Of a DNA stretch of 64,000 nucleotides, positions 34,317 through 42,941 are shown in pieces. The stretch is from Granulosicoccus sp045106475 (GTDB taxonomy: Bacteria; Pseudomonadota; Gammaproteobacteria; Granulosicoccales; Granulosicoccaceae): contig JBGCEO010000054.1 in the NCBI GenBank assembly GCA_045106475.1, forward strand, positions 36,666 through 100,665. The letters are read 5' to 3'. The notes beneath the pieces were generated by a model, which saw only the letters and a program-made list of their open reading frames with translations, searched no databases and was not told the DNA's origin. Both the position numbers and the translations under genes were made by a program. Numbering within the stretch: the stretch's first letter is position 1; each line of letters opens with the position of its first letter.

Positions 34317-35201
34317 CTACTGCAGTTTGCCGATAGCGTCGATCAAATCCAACGAACTCTCCTCAAGTGTCCGACCACTGGTATTGACGGTAATATCAGC
34401 ATTGGCATATAGAGCCTCACGGCTTGTCAGAATCGATTTGAGTTGTTCCATAGCTCTGGGGTTACCAACCATCGGTCGCTGATCACCTTGGTCTTGTACG
34501 CGATTCATGTGTTCATCGGGTGACGCTTTTAGCCAGATTGTATGAAAATTGGTTAACAGATATTGATAGGTAGAAGGCTCCGCAACAATCCCCCCTGCCG
34601 CCGCCAGAATCAAGTTATCTGTATCCGCCACCACACCCTCAATAGCCTGTTTTTCAATACGTCGGTAGCCTTCCTGACCATAAAAATTTACAAGTTCATG
34701 GATTGGTAAGCCACTGAGTCTGGTGATTTCTGAATTGATTTCGAGGAAAGGCATTTTTAAATGCGAACTAACCATCCTACCCAAACTTGATTTTCCAGCG
34801 CCTCGTAGTCCGACCAGGCAGAAGCGTTGTTTTTTTTGTAAATCTGTTTGTTTTGGTTTTAGCAGAGCTAGAACATCTTTCTTTTGCTGGTCGTTTGCAG
34901 TTCGAAACCACTCAAGTAGTTGCGCTGAATCGGATATCCAGGGGTCTTCATCACTGACAAACCACTCAATGCGATGCCCCAAGGCGATAGCAACTTTTCG
35001 CAACAAGGCAATGGATATATTCCCGCCGCCGTTTTCGAGCTGCGCCAAGTATCGAAGAGAAACACCTGACGCTATCGATAAGGCCTTACGCGTGATACCC
35101 CGTCGCTCACGTGCTTTGCGCACGCGCTCCCCTACCGAAGCCACGAAGGCCTCTATTTCAAGCTCAGGCAAGTTCTCACTAACCGGCATTCCGTCAGCCA
35201 C
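34317..35201 (-). CDS. boxR: BoxR-type regulator: XRE helix-turn-helix fused to shikimate kinase-like domain
   Basis: A 294-residue two-domain regulator. An XRE/HTH_3 DNA-binding domain lies at about 24-82 (VRKARERRGITRKALSIASG). A shikimate kinase-like domain follows, with Walker A GLRGAGKS (131-138). BoxR and BzdR regulators have this fusion and respond to benzoyl-CoA, which occupies the kinase-like pocket. It is the last gene of the box operon and overlaps boxA by one base (TAGTG), giving a GTG start at 35201. An internal ATG at 35189 is the alternative. It probably represses the box operon until benzoyl-CoA accumulates. Confidence 0.88.
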   Translation of the reverse strand: MADGMPVSENLPELEIEAFVASVGERVRKARERRGITRKALSIASGVSLRYLAQLENGGGNISIALLRKVAIALGHRIEWFVSDEDPWISDSAQLLEWFRTANDQQKKDVLALLKPKQTDLQKKQRFCLVGLRGAGKSSLGRMVSSHLKMPFLEINSEITRLSGLPIHELVNFYGQEGYRRIEKQAIEGVVADTDNLILAAAGGIVAEPSTYQYLLTNFHTIWLKASPDEHMNRVQDQGDQRPMVGNPRAMEQLKSILTSREALYANADITVNTSGRTLEESSLDLIDAIGKLQ

Positions 35202-36403
35202 TAGTACGTTTCCACGTGGTAGCGACCTTCTTCTCGAAGCGAGTCACGAAGAACGTCCCACTGCTGACCCTGAGATTCTGCTATCTCATCCAATGCTTTT
35301 TCAACACCATCCTCCATCTGCTTAAGCCCGCAAATGTAGACATGAACTAATGGGTGCATTAGCAGCTCACCCATCTTTTGAGCTTGATCTATCAATTCAT
35401 CCTGCACATAGCGTTTGGGCTGTCCCTCAAGACGGCTGAACACCAGATGTTTTTCAAGCAGTGAATCGGGCAGTTTTTTTAGTGGCCCAAAATACGGTAG
35501 TGAATCAGGCGTTCGCGCCCCAAACACTAACGTCATTCCGCCTGTTGAGCTGGACTCTGAACTTGTGCGCTGGCGTTGCATGGTAAACGCTCGAAATGGC
35601 GCTGATCCTGTGCCGGTACAAATCATAAGAATGGGCACCTCCTGATCATTTGGCATGAGAAAGGTTGAGCCGAACGGCCCGGTAATCTGTACCGAATCGC
35701 CCTTCTCTAGATCACAAAGAAAGTTAGAACACAAACCACCCTCGTCTCGCTTTACAGTCAAAGACAGGTTGTTGTAGTTGGGGCGTTCTCCACTTCGCGG
35801 ACTGGATATTGAGTAAAGCCTAGGCAAATGAGGACGTCCATCAGACTGCAGGCCCGGTGCGATCACACCGATGCTCTGTCCCTCAAGCACTGGGAAAGCC
35901 AATGACCCCAGATCAAGAATGATATGCCTGACATCTCCCTCGGACTCAACGCTGGTTAATCGATAATTGCCCTGCACGGTCACCGTTGCCGGCTTTGCTA
36001 TGGTGTGCAGGTTAATACTCGGTTTAGACGCAGAGGCAGGTGCCTTTGACCGGCCACCTGCTCCTTCGTGCGCAGCAGAAAGCAACTCTGCCACGCTTGT
36101 GTCTAGCGCTTCCAGTAAAGACTCCGAGCCGGTGTCTGTAGCATTAAACTCTTCCTGCTCTGGAAGCTCCATGAACTCGAACTGCTGTTCGAGCGTATAC
36201 GGTGTCTGCACCACTCGCCATTCATCAATCGAGCCCGTCGGACAAACCGGTATGCAATCCATGCAAAAATTACATTTAGACTGATCAACAACCACGTTAT
36301 CGTCATTGTGCGTTATCGCCTCTATGGGACAAGTCGCCTCACAGGTATGACAACGTATGCAGATCTCCGGATCGATCAGGTGCTGCTTCATTGTACTGCT
36401 CAT
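35201..36403 (-). CDS. boxA: Benzoyl-CoA 2,3-epoxidase reductase component BoxA
   Basis: A 400-residue iron-sulfur flavoprotein. The N-terminal ferredoxin domain carries two 4Fe-4S motifs (Cys15, 18, 21, 25 and Cys44, 47, 50, 54). A variable linker follows to about residue 140. The C-terminal ferredoxin-NADP reductase part has RLYSISSPRSGERP for FAD and ICTGTGSAPFRAF for NADPH. BoxA passes electrons from NADPH to the di-iron oxygenase BoxB. AGGATAG lies just ahead of the ATG at 36403, so the upstream in-frame extension is rejected. It is 61 bases downstream of boxB. Confidence 0.93.
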   Translation of the reverse strand: MSSTMKQHLIDPEICIRCHTCEATCPIEAITHNDDNVVVDQSKCNFCMDCIPVCPTGSIDEWRVVQTPYTLEQQFEFMELPEQEEFNATDTGSESLLEALDTSVAELLSAAHEGAGGRSKAPASASKPSINLHTIAKPATVTVQGNYRLTSVESEGDVRHIILDLGSLAFPVLEGQSIGVIAPGLQSDGRPHLPRLYSISSPRSGERPNYNNLSLTVKRDEGGLCSNFLCDLEKGDSVQITGPFGSTFLMPNDQEVPILMICTGTGSAPFRAFTMQRQRTSSESSSTGGMTLVFGARTPDSLPYFGPLKKLPDSLLEKHLVFSRLEGQPKRYVQDELIDQAQKMGELLMHPLVHVYICGLKQMEDGVEKALDEIAESQGQQWDVLRDSLREEGRYHVETY

Positions 36404-36464
36404 GTGTCTATCCTGTTCTTGCCACACCGGGTATCAAGATTCGCAATTGCCTTAAGCTATAGGC

Positions 36465-37916
36465 CTAGGCCATATGCAACTTTACGTATTCGAATTCACC
36501 CGGCTTGTTGTCTATACCCATTTTAGGCGGTGCAATCCAGCCGGCATACTGACCCGGCTGGTAACAGGCAACCATCAAGGATTGAATAAATTCGCCATCG
36601 GCCAAGGTAGGCAGCCATTCATCTCGATTTTGAGCAAATGCTTCCTCGGTTATCACATCGCCTGACGGGCTTACCGATGTGCCTGCGAAGACGCCAATCT
36701 GACGATGAAAACCGGTATGTGGCAACTGAAGTTCAAATTGTATGCCCATTTTGGCCATCATTTTATTCCAACGACCCACGCCTCCAGATGCATCACGTGT
36801 GTAGTCATCACGCAGGCGCATATTGATTGCGGTAAGAGCAGGCGCATCCTCCATAATGATCTTACCGTCTTCAAATCGGCTCACCGGGTAGGTAGCGTTA
36901 TTCAGCTTGTGATCATCATCAATTCGATGTTCCATATACCGGCCTTTAATGCCAGCGTTAAACGCATTTGCCGCATTGGTTGATACTTCCTGGCCAAACA
37001 GATCCAACGACAAACTGTAGTGCAGGTTCAACTTTTTCTGAATAGTCGGCAGATCGATTACACCAAGCGCTCTAACCTTTTCAATGTCATGCGGATCCTC
37101 AATGCCAGCCTCAATCATTGCTTCACATGTTCGCTGAACCACACGACCAACACCCGTCTCTCCCACAAACATATGATGCGCTTCTTCAGTGATCATGAAT
37201 CGGCATGTTCTGGATAAGGGATCAAATCCAGATTGCGCCAGACTCTCCAGCTGCATCTTGCCATCTCGGTCGGTGAAGTAGGTGAACATGAAAAACGACA
37301 GCCAATCGGGTGTCTCTTCATTAAACGCTCCAAGCATCCGTGGTGCATCTTCAGAACCTGACGAACGCGTTAGCATGCCATCAGCTTCTTCTCGACCATC
37401 TGCACCAAAGTACTTGTGCAGCAGGTAGACCATTGCCCAAAGATGACGTCCCTCCTCCACATTAACTTGAAAGAGGTTTCTGAGGTCGTATAGAGATGGT
37501 GCGGTATTGCCAAGAAAACGTTGTTGTTCAACGGAAGCAGGTTCCGTATCTCCCTGAATCACTATAAGGCGACGCAACAAAGAACGATACTCCCCTGGCA
37601 CTTCATGCCAAACGTCTTCCCCTGCACTTTCGCCACACGGTATCTTGCGGTCCTCGACCTGTGGCGCTAGCAGAATACCCCAGCGATACTCAGGCATTTT
37701 TACATAATCAAATTTTGCCCAACCCTTTGGATCAACACTGACTGCAGTGCGCAGATACACCTCACTGTTCTGAAAATTCTGTGGTATCAGTTCGTTCCAC
37801 CAGTTGATGTAGCCAGGATGCCATTTTTCCAGAGCCTTCAATACGCGTTTGTCTGATGACAGTCCTACATTGTTAGGGATCATCGTGTCGTAGCTGATGT
37901 TACTCAGTGCCTGCAT
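36465..37916 (-). CDS. boxB: Benzoyl-CoA 2,3-epoxidase oxygenase component BoxB
   Basis: A 483-residue di-iron oxygenase that forms 2,3-epoxybenzoyl-CoA from benzoyl-CoA and O2. The ferritin-like helices carry the iron ligands in NVEEGRHLWAMVYLLHKYFG and MITEEAHHMFVGETGVGR, the paired E-x-x-H arrangement of the class I di-iron family. Length and the conserved WNELIPQNFQNSEVYLRTA segment fit BoxB. It lies between boxC and boxA on the same strand. A 106-base gap upstream of it may hold an extra promoter. The alternative, a PaaA-like protein, is excluded by the sequence and length. Confidence 0.93.
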   Translation of the reverse strand: MQALSNISYDTMIPNNVGLSSDKRVLKALEKWHPGYINWWNELIPQNFQNSEVYLRTAVSVDPKGWAKFDYVKMPEYRWGILLAPQVEDRKIPCGESAGEDVWHEVPGEYRSLLRRLIVIQGDTEPASVEQQRFLGNTAPSLYDLRNLFQVNVEEGRHLWAMVYLLHKYFGADGREEADGMLTRSSGSEDAPRMLGAFNEETPDWLSFFMFTYFTDRDGKMQLESLAQSGFDPLSRTCRFMITEEAHHMFVGETGVGRVVQRTCEAMIEAGIEDPHDIEKVRALGVIDLPTIQKKLNLHYSLSLDLFGQEVSTNAANAFNAGIKGRYMEHRIDDDHKLNNATYPVSRFEDGKIIMEDAPALTAINMRLRDDYTRDASGGVGRWNKMMAKMGIQFELQLPHTGFHRQIGVFAGTSVSPSGDVITEEAFAQNRDEWLPTLADGEFIQSLMVACYQPGQYAGWIAPPKMGIDNKPGEFEYVKLHMA

Positions 37917-38022
37917 GACATGGTCTCCAATAAGTTTATAAATCGAACAAGAGTTTTGTAAAATAGGCTTGCAACAAACTATTGCCTAACCTTGCTACTG
38001 TTGAGCTGGTAGGCGTCTAGAG

Positions 38023-39687
38023 CTAGACGCGGCGCATATCATATTGACCGCGAGCACCACTACCATAGCGTTGTAAAGCGCCCTGCTCTCCCACAGCGTT
38101 GGGGCGTTGAAAAATCCAATTCTGCCAAGCGGTGAGACGGCCGAATATTCGCGTTTCCATTGTTTCCGGACCTGCGAAGCGCAAGTTAGCTTCCATGCCT
38201 GTCATGGCGTCGGGTGAAAAGCTTGTTCTCTCTTCCAGAAACATCCGAATCTCATCGTCCCAATCAATTTCGTCATAGGAATATGTGATCAAACCCAACT
38301 CAGCTGCATCGCTTGCAGTTAAGGCTTCTACACATTTGGTTCGTAGCTCATCAATATGTTCAGGCGTACCCAAGAAGCGGGTTTGCAATCGGGAGATATT
38401 GTTGGACATAGGCAAGAGCCCAAAGTTGGCTGCACTCAACCAGATAGATGCTTCTGATCGTTGATCATCCTCAAACTCGCCTTCCATCATGTAGCTACGA
38501 TCTACAGCAAACAAGATTTCGGCCAGGAAACCTGCAAAACAGGACCCGTTCTCTATAAGTGCTATCAAAGAACGTGATGTCAAATCGATACGTTTGAGCA
38601 CACGTTTCCAATACAGCAGAATCTCTCTGGACAACCAATCTGTTTCGCATGCATCCAAAACGAACTGTTCGTTTGCGATGACATCAGAAGGCTTGCCAAC
38701 GGATTTGAAGAGAATGACGCCAAGCTCCAGTTCATTGAACCTCAGATGCAGGAGCGCGTCGTCAAGCTCTCTTGCCAGTCGTAACATCCATGATTGATCT
38801 CCTTCGGCATGCAGTGCATCGATACTCGATGGTACATCTCTATCAGGACCTTTTAACGTAATGCAAGCCTGACCAAGCTCTCGATTAACATCTACCGAGA
38901 CCAGTGAATAGGTGAACGAACCATCGTCACCGATCACTCGTTCAAGCGGTGTTAACGCAATACCTTTTGCTGTCGCATTTTGCACGGATGCATCACTTAC
39001 ACTCATGGATCGCTCGTTAATGAAATCATCAAATCTTGAATTGGGAATGACGTCGTCGACCAGACGCCAGTCCTTTGCACGCTTACCTTTTACACCCTCT
39101 TCAACTGAACAGAAAACATCTGCCAGATCTCGACGTACTTTACGTTTATCAGTTATTCGTGTAAGACCGCCTGTGCCCGGCAGGACTGCCAACAGGGGAA
39201 CTTCGGGCAAGGCAACGGTAGTAGAACCATCGTCAACCATGTAAATCTCATCGCATGCAAGCGCTAATTCATAACCGCCCCCGGCACAAGCGCCTCGCAC
39301 TGCTGCAATGTAGGATTGCCCTGATTCAGCACCGGCAGCTTCAAATGTATTGCGAGTCTCGTTGGTGAACTTGCAAAAATTAACCTTGTGCGCATGAGAG
39401 GCTCCGGCAAGCATGCGAATATTTGCACCCGCGCAAAAAACCTTGTCTTTGGCCGATTGCAGGACAACTGCGCCAATGTGGGGATGTTCAAAACGCATGC
39501 GCTGGACGATATCTGCTAACTCGATATCAACACCCAGATCGTAGGAATTAAGTTTTAGCTCGTAGCCATCAAACAACCCTGACTGCTCGTCAACATCCAT
39601 GAAAAGCTTAGCTACCCGGCCCTCATACTCGACTCGCCAGTGTTTATAGCTGGTTGGTTCGGTTCGAAAATCAATAAAGTTGCCCAA
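38023..39687 (-). CDS. boxC: 2,3-epoxybenzoyl-CoA dihydrolase BoxC
   Basis: A 554-residue enzyme with two crotonase-like halves. Conserved segments are KLNSYDLGVDIELADIVQRM (46-65), the oxyanion-hole region GACAGGGYELALACDEI and VPLLAVLPGTGGLTRI. BoxC opens and cleaves the ring of 2,3-epoxybenzoyl-CoA, giving 3,4-dehydroadipyl-CoA semialdehyde and formate. The start is TTG at 39687, supported by GGGGAAG just upstream and by the family-typical FIDFRTEP N-terminus. The next in-frame ATG would remove conserved residues. It is the first of the box genes proper, downstream of DUF309. Confidence 0.92.
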   Translation of the reverse strand: MGNFIDFRTEPTSYKHWRVEYEGRVAKLFMDVDEQSGLFDGYELKLNSYDLGVDIELADIVQRMRFEHPHIGAVVLQSAKDKVFCAGANIRMLAGASHAHKVNFCKFTNETRNTFEAAGAESGQSYIAAVRGACAGGGYELALACDEIYMVDDGSTTVALPEVPLLAVLPGTGGLTRITDKRKVRRDLADVFCSVEEGVKGKRAKDWRLVDDVIPNSRFDDFINERSMSVSDASVQNATAKGIALTPLERVIGDDGSFTYSLVSVDVNRELGQACITLKGPDRDVPSSIDALHAEGDQSWMLRLARELDDALLHLRFNELELGVILFKSVGKPSDVIANEQFVLDACETDWLSREILLYWKRVLKRIDLTSRSLIALIENGSCFAGFLAEILFAVDRSYMMEGEFEDDQRSEASIWLSAANFGLLPMSNNISRLQTRFLGTPEHIDELRTKCVEALTASDAAELGLITYSYDEIDWDDEIRMFLEERTSFSPDAMTGMEANLRFAGPETMETRIFGRLTAWQNWIFQRPNAVGEQGALQRYGSGARGQYDMRRV

Positions 39688-39720
39688 AACGCTTCCCCAG
39701 TGAAAACCCTCACAATGAGG

Positions 39721-39845
39721 TGCAGTATAAAGCTCTTAGTGATAAATACAAGGCATAAAGATCATTATAATACTCCTTGCAGGCAAATTCATCGCAAAAT
39801 ACGGGTGGCGAGTCAATTTATAGGTGTTTTTTAATGCACTTTGCA
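39721..39845. promoter_or_regulatory. Cluster of TGCA motifs upstream of boxC, candidate BoxR/BzdR-type sites
   Basis: TGCA occurs at 39721, 39778, 39835 and 39842 in the 181-base gap ahead of boxC, and again at 37970 in the gap ahead of boxB. BzdR/BoxR-type regulators are known to contact TGCA repeats. The motif is short and AT-rich surroundings make chance likely, so this is tentative. Confidence 0.25.
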
Positions 39846-39868
39846 AGAATCGCAGAGAAAGTAAGTCG

Positions 39869-40357
39869 CTAGCAAGCGTTAAATAGCAAGGGCAGGCTGA
39901 TATTGCGTTTGTCCGGCGAGGTGTCCGCAGCAAGTGTTGCAGCCAAAAGTAAATCCGACTCCAGCAATCCCATGAGGGAATCACTTTCTTGACTAAAAGA
40001 CCTGGTGATGCTGTCTTTCGCCATGTTAGATAGCCTCTGCGCAGCTTTTGCTCGCCCCATACGAACTTTCAAGGCACTGTTGGTCACATGAATAACACCT
40101 TTCAGCAAATGCCACTCTCGACTGTTAGGCGCTGCTTTTAGCCAGACCGATTCCAACACCTCGTGAGCTTCCCAATAAAATCCGCTGCTGATTAACCTTA
40201 TCCCATATTGCCAAGCAAGGTTCTCGTGCGCTGATGCGCTGCTCGTTAGAGATAAAGCGCCTGCAGAAATTTGGGCCAAGCCTGTTGTATCAGGACGAGC
40301 ATTCTGCCCGGGAATGTGAGCATAGGGAGGTAAGTCAAGCTGTTCGGCAGGCGTCAT
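39869..40357 (-). CDS. DUF309 protein in the benzoate operon
   Basis: A 162-residue protein. The DUF309 helical core is at about 55-115: ISSGFYWEAHEVLESVWLKA, then LLKGVIHVTNSALKVRMG. It has no assigned enzymatic role. The gene starts in the stop of the alpha/beta hydrolase gene (TAATG overlap) and ends 181 bases before boxC, so it is expressed with the benzoate genes. The N-terminal 35 residues (TPAEQLDLPPYAHIPGQNAR) are an extension rich in proline, unlike most short DUF309 proteins. Its role in benzoate use is unknown. Confidence 0.75.
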   Translation of the reverse strand: MTPAEQLDLPPYAHIPGQNARPDTTGLAQISAGALSLTSSASAHENLAWQYGIRLISSGFYWEAHEVLESVWLKAAPNSREWHLLKGVIHVTNSALKVRMGRAKAAQRLSNMAKDSITRSFSQESDSLMGLLESDLLLAATLAADTSPDKRNISLPLLFNAC

Positions 40358-41202
40358 TAAACTGAAGGGATGGTAACGAGCTCGTTTTCTATGCGAGTCA
40401 AACGTTGCAGATAGTCCGCGATCGCGTTTAACGTGATATCTGTTTGTTCCAAATGGGGGGAGTGCTGGCAGTTTTCCAGCAGCACAACATCCAACGGAGC
40501 GTAGATGCGGTTTTCGATCTCATTGATTTGAGCAATAGAACCGTACTTATCTTGCATACCCTGTAAAACAAGAACGGGCACACGCCAATATTCAATTGAA
40601 TCGCTAATGTTCCAATCTTGGAAATCAGGATTTAGCCATGCATCATTCCAACCAAAAAATGCCTTGTCGACATCGTCATGATATCGCGCGAGTTTTTCTC
40701 GCAGATTTGTCTGTTCGTAAGTGTCCTTAGTCTGCCTGATTGCACTCAGCTGTTGTGGTTCAGTGAAAAAATGGGGTGCTATCAGTATCAGCCCCCTCAC
40801 CCGTTTGTCTATTACAGTACCCAGATAGATAGATGCGATAGATGCACCATCGCTATGCCCCATTAATACACCCGATTCAAAACCAATAGTATCCAAAACC
40901 TTGGGCAATACGTCGACAGCTTCAATCGTCATGTAGTCCACAGGCCTGGGAAGCTCTGCCGGTTCAGACCGCCCATATCCCTGACGGGAATAGACGAATA
41001 CACCATGGCCCGTGACATCGACCAACTTCTGTGGAATGTCTTTCCATCGATCAATGCAACCCAGCCCCTCATGTAAAAGAACAATGGTTGCAGCCTTATC
41101 CGGTGGAGGACCATAACAGCGGGTTTCTAAGCGAACACCGTCGACAGACAACACACTGTTGCTATCTACACTCCAGTCTAAGGTAGGCGCAGCTGGATTC
41201 AC
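40357..41202 (-). CDS. Alpha/beta hydrolase in the benzoate operon
   Basis: A 281-residue alpha/beta hydrolase. The nucleophile elbow is GHSDGAS with Ser117, the oxyanion region is LHEGLGCIDRW, the acid is near VLQGMQDKYGS and the His is in NCQHSPHLEQ. Hydrolases of this type are regular members of box clusters, where a lactonase or thioesterase step has been suggested. The exact substrate is not known. It lies 47 bases downstream of the benzoate-CoA ligase and overlaps the DUF309 gene. No signal peptide is visible, so it acts in the cytoplasm. Confidence 0.83.
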   Translation of the reverse strand: MNPAAPTLDWSVDSNSVLSVDGVRLETRCYGPPPDKAATIVLLHEGLGCIDRWKDIPQKLVDVTGHGVFVYSRQGYGRSEPAELPRPVDYMTIEAVDVLPKVLDTIGFESGVLMGHSDGASIASIYLGTVIDKRVRGLILIAPHFFTEPQQLSAIRQTKDTYEQTNLREKLARYHDDVDKAFFGWNDAWLNPDFQDWNISDSIEYWRVPVLVLQGMQDKYGSIAQINEIENRIYAPLDVVLLENCQHSPHLEQTDITLNAIADYLQRLTRIENELVTIPSV

Positions 41203-41249
41203 TAATGACTAGCTCCAAAGAATGACTGACTACATGAAAGCCGTGCGGC

Positions 41250-42809
41250 CTAAGCTCTAAGTTTAAAACGCTGAATTTTACCGGTTGCCGTTTTTGGCAA
41301 TTCCGGCACTATTTCGATCCACCGCGGGTATTTCCACTTGCCTACTTGCTGTTTAACGTGTTCCTTCAGCTCCATTATCAGCTCGTCAGCTATGCTTTCA
41401 TCGCCTGCTGCAATTTGATGGTTTTTTAATACTACATAGGCCTTAGGCTTCTCCAGGGACTGCTCATCAACGGCAGGTACTATTGCAGCTTCCAGAACGT
41501 TTTCATGAGAGACGAGTGCCTGTTCAACCTCAAAAGGCGATACCCAGATACCACTGACCTTAAACATGTCATCGGTTCTCCCACAGTATATGAATCTTCC
41601 ATCATCACGCCTCTCGTACTTATCCCCTGTGCGAGTCCAGGCACCTTCAAACGTTGCCCGCGATTTGTCACGCTTGTTCCAGTAGTCAGAAGCTGCAGAA
41701 TTGCCGTTAACCAGCAGTTCGCCAATTTCTCCTGCTTCGCACTCCTGCCCCTTGTCGTTGAGGAGTCGCAATGCGTACCCCGGAACAGCCTTGCCAGAGG
41801 TTCCATACACCACATCACCGCTCTGATTTGACAAAAATATATGCAACATTTCTGTTGATCCGACGCCATCAAGTATTTCGCAAGTCGTTAACTTCTCCCA
41901 CGCAGATCCAACATGTTCTGGCAGTGCCTCTCCTGCGGAAATGCATTTACGAAGTGGTGATGTCACTGAGCCTTTACCACTTTCAATATGTGCCACAGTC
42001 GCTGCGTAGAGGGTCGGTACAGCGCAAAAAATCGTGGGTGACAATGAATTAACTACCTCCAGTACCGACTCTGGTGTAGGCCTGCTGGAAAGTAATACAG
42101 TTGTTGCCCCTACAGACATTGGAAAGCTCAACGCATTGCCGAGTCCATAGGCAAAAAAGCATTTTGCCACTGAGTAGACGATATCATCCTGCTTGATACC
42201 CAGGACACCTGATCCGTAGGTATCCGCTGTATGGCGCAGGCTTGCATGCACATGCCTGACTCCTTTGGGCTGCCCAGTTGATCCCGACGAGTACAACCAG
42301 AAGGCACATTCATCTTCAGATACGGGAATCAATTCCCTCTCTTCGCAGCTCTCAAGCTCATTTGAAAAACTTAGATAGTCGCCAGCGTTTTCGCCAATGA
42401 CTATGACCTGTTTCAAGGTCGCGCAATCGGACAGTATTGACTGAACGCTGGGCAGCAGGGTTTCAGACACAAACAGAACCGTAGCGCGGCAATCATTGAT
42501 TATTTGTTCGTAGACATCAGCACCAAGAAGGGTATTGAGTGGCACTGGCACAACGCCCGACTTTAAGCTGCCCCAAAATATTATGGGAAACTCAAGAGTG
42601 TCGAGTACCAGCATCGCGGCCCTGTCTTCGCGAGTAATGCCGTGTCGGTCATACAGTGCTGCCATACAGCCCGTTTTTGCCACCAGATCTGCATAGCTAA
42701 TCTGGCGTTTTCTGCCATCTGCTTCTATGAAAGCTGCTTTGTCACTGTAGTCGCAACCTAGATGTCTATCGACGAAATAGCTCGCAGCGTTTTCCTCAAT
42801 TGTATCCAT
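41250..42809 (-). CDS. bclA: Benzoate-CoA ligase
   Basis: A 519-residue ANL-superfamily acyl-CoA ligase. The P-loop is YSSGSTGQPKGVRH, followed by the benzoate ligase-typical VYSVAKCFFAYGLGN and LPTATGKIQRFKLR at the catalytic Lys near the C-terminus. It activates benzoate to benzoyl-CoA with ATP and CoA, the entry step of the box pathway. Position upstream of boxCBA supports benzoate over other aromatic acids. The frame is open to 42884, but the upstream part lacks a ribosome-binding site and is not conserved in look. ATG at 42809 is preferred, with moderate confidence. Confidence 0.88.
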   Translation of the reverse strand: MDTIEENAASYFVDRHLGCDYSDKAAFIEADGRKRQISYADLVAKTGCMAALYDRHGITREDRAAMLVLDTLEFPIIFWGSLKSGVVPVPLNTLLGADVYEQIINDCRATVLFVSETLLPSVQSILSDCATLKQVIVIGENAGDYLSFSNELESCEERELIPVSEDECAFWLYSSGSTGQPKGVRHVHASLRHTADTYGSGVLGIKQDDIVYSVAKCFFAYGLGNALSFPMSVGATTVLLSSRPTPESVLEVVNSLSPTIFCAVPTLYAATVAHIESGKGSVTSPLRKCISAGEALPEHVGSAWEKLTTCEILDGVGSTEMLHIFLSNQSGDVVYGTSGKAVPGYALRLLNDKGQECEAGEIGELLVNGNSAASDYWNKRDKSRATFEGAWTRTGDKYERRDDGRFIYCGRTDDMFKVSGIWVSPFEVEQALVSHENVLEAAIVPAVDEQSLEKPKAYVVLKNHQIAAGDESIADELIMELKEHVKQQVGKWKYPRWIEIVPELPKTATGKIQRFKLRA

Positions 42810-42941
42810 AGTCAGTAAAACGCCCTCAACATGAACAGAGTGATACCAGGGCATGCAATGCGAACGGTCAACTAGACCGATCACATTGCATCATCTTCTA
42901 ACCCTCTTTTGAAGCCATGGTTAAACAACCATGTACCGATT

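Noticed and set aside
42810..42884. 25-residue N-terminal extension of benzoate-CoA ligase
   Set aside because: No ribosome-binding site, and the family starts near DTIEENAASYFVDRHL. The ATG at 42809 fits better.
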